From: JAKACU01 sp021821185
GTDB taxonomy: Bacteria; Bacillota; Bacilli; Alicyclobacillales; SLC66
NCBI GenBank assembly: GCA_027343965.1
Contig: DAHWJX010000103.1
Span: 1-6,185, forward strand
DNA length: 6,185 bases
Direction: 5' to 3'
Position 1 is the first letter of the stretch. Every line of letters begins with the position of its first letter. The notes under the pieces were generated by a model. The model did not search any database, was not told where the DNA came from, and saw nothing but the letters and a program-made list of their open reading frames with translations. Positions 5,490 through 6,185 of this stretch are shown here, one piece after another. Both the position numbers and the translations under genes were made by a program.

Positions 5490-5503
5490 ATAAGTACACT
5501 CAA
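5477..5503. promoter_or_regulatory. Dyad TTGAGT-N15-ACTCAA bracketing the -10 box, possible operator
   Basis: Perfect 6-bp inverted arms at 5477-5482 and 5498-5503 flank the TATAAT box and the likely transcription start. A repressor bound here would block RNA polymerase. The regulator is unknown and the arms are short. Confidence 0.35.
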
Positions 5504-5522
5504 GTTATGGAGGAGCGAGGAT

Positions 5523-6164
5523 ATGTACCCTAACGGCATATACGGGAAAATATTCGATTTAACAGATTGGGTTTTCAGAATTTTATATCTTGATATTTTG
5601 TGGTTGTTAGGAACGCTTACGGGAGGTGTTGTACTAGGTCTGGGCCCCGCAACAGCGGCGATGTTTGCAGTGGCTAGAAAATGGGCCCAGGGAGAGATCG
5701 ATGCTCCAGTCTGGCTTAAATTTTGGCATTCTTACAAAATGGAATTTTTACAAGCTAATGTACTAACATGGATTTTTATTTTATTGGGTGGCTTTCTTTT
5801 TGCGGATTTGCACATTGTACACCGACAAGGTATAGGTGGGGGAATCATTGGAATCATTATTTACAGCGCGATTATTCTCTATACAGTTACTGCAATTTTT
5901 CTTATGCCCGTATTCGTACATATGAAATTGAGATTGTATCAATATCTTGTTACTGCTTTGTTAGTGGGCCTAGCTAGCCCAGTGAGTACGTTGGTTTTAC
6001 TTTTAATTATAACAGCCGTCCTATTCGTAGTACATGGAATGCTACCTTTGTTGTGCATAAGCTTATGGAGCTATATAGTATCGAAAGTTTCACTACGTTC
6101 CATAGACAAAATATCGGCAAAGGGTAAGTTTGTGCAGGTCGACTCATGTTCGAAAAATCCCTGA
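5523..6164 (+). CDS. YesL/DUF624 family membrane protein, 213 aa
   Basis: Integral membrane protein of the YesL (DUF624) family. The N-terminal part has the typical layout: a first hydrophobic helix (about residues 17-40), then GLGPATAAMFAVARKW (39-54), a charged loop with GEIDAPVWLKFWHSYKMEF, and about four more hydrophobic segments (80-96, 104-130, 140-163, 164-187). It ends in a basic hydrophilic tail. The ATG at 5523 follows GGAGGAG (5509-5515) with a 7-nt spacer. DUF624 genes are often found next to carbohydrate ABC transporters and two-component systems, but the function is not established and no such partner is visible here; the window ends 21 bp after its stop. By eye the gene is richer in A/T and in ATA codons than mtnN or the HAD genes, which may reflect its membrane composition. 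Confidence 0.85.
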   Translation: MYPNGIYGKIFDLTDWVFRILYLDILWLLGTLTGGVVLGLGPATAAMFAVARKWAQGEIDAPVWLKFWHSYKMEFLQANVLTWIFILLGGFLFADLHIVHRQGIGGGIIGIIIYSAIILYTVTAIFLMPVFVHMKLRLYQYLVTALLVGLASPVSTLVLLLIITAVLFVVHGMLPLLCISLWSYIVSKVSLRSIDKISAKGKFVQVDSCSKNP

Positions 6165-6185
6165 AACAGACGGCTTGAAACATCG

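Larger units (their letters stand above)
5338..5499 (-). pseudogene. Short coding-like reading frame, possible gene remnant
   Basis: The minus strand is open for 53 codons from 5499 to a TAG at 5340-5338. Its last part reads EVDTVVTTGNVEFAAIPTTV then YDVSKYHPIMQ, which looks like normal protein sequence with balanced composition. No start codon in the frame has a ribosome binding site, and the upstream end overlaps the YesL promoter. I do not recognise the sequence. It could be the C-terminal scrap of a decayed gene, or a chance open frame. It ends about 80 bp before the second HAD gene on the same strand. Confidence 0.25.

Noticed and set aside
6146..6178. A new gene starting at ATG 6146, overlapping the end of the YesL gene
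   Set aside because: The frame meets a TGA after 10 codons and has no good ribosome binding site.

Overview
The window looks like a piece of a Bacillota (Bacilli-type) chromosome of moderate GC. The evidence is the gene families present (MtnN, LuxS, YitT-like DUF161, TauE/SafE, Cof-type HAD, YesL/DUF624), strong AGGAGG-type ribosome binding sites, GTG as well as ATG starts, and SigA-like promoter hexamers. No mobile element, tRNA, rRNA or CRISPR array was seen. The species cannot be named from the sequence alone.

Layout: (1) 1-264, minus: N-terminal part of an aldo/keto reductase that runs off the left edge. (2) 265-504: divergent control region with a GTTAACC/GATTAAC dyad, a triple 9-bp direct repeat and a TATACT -10 box. 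(3) 505-1374, plus: Cof-type HAD hydrolase. It converges, with 11 bp between stop codons, on (4) 1386-2000, minus: a YitT-like membrane protein. (5) 2001-2164: divergent control region with a good SigA promoter (TAGACA-N17-TACAAT) reading right. (6) 2165-2863 mtnN and 2878-3336 luxS, a two-gene operon 14 bp apart. (7) 3337-3576: intergenic region with a possible 14-codon upstream ORF and a long inverted repeat that would mask the ribosome binding site of the next gene. (8) 3577-4368, plus: TauE/SafE permease. (9) 4461-5255, minus: a second Cof-type HAD hydrolase, convergent with the permease. (10) 5256-5522: divergent control region with promoters for both flanking genes and a coding-like minus-strand remnant. 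(11) 5523-6164, plus: YesL/DUF624 membrane protein.

Function: MtnN splits S-adenosylhomocysteine (SAH) to S-ribosylhomocysteine, and LuxS converts that to homocysteine plus the AI-2 precursor DPD. Together they detoxify SAH and return sulfur to the methionine cycle. The TauE/SafE permease downstream belongs to a family that often moves sulfur-containing anions, so a sulfur link is possible but is inferred from position only. The two HAD proteins, the YitT-like protein and the YesL protein are orphan-like single genes with no clear pathway link here.

Most of the window is ordinary housekeeping and accessory content. The least explained parts are the structured leader before the permease, the repeat array in place of a -35 box upstream of the first HAD gene, and the short unannotated minus-strand reading frame at 5338-5499.
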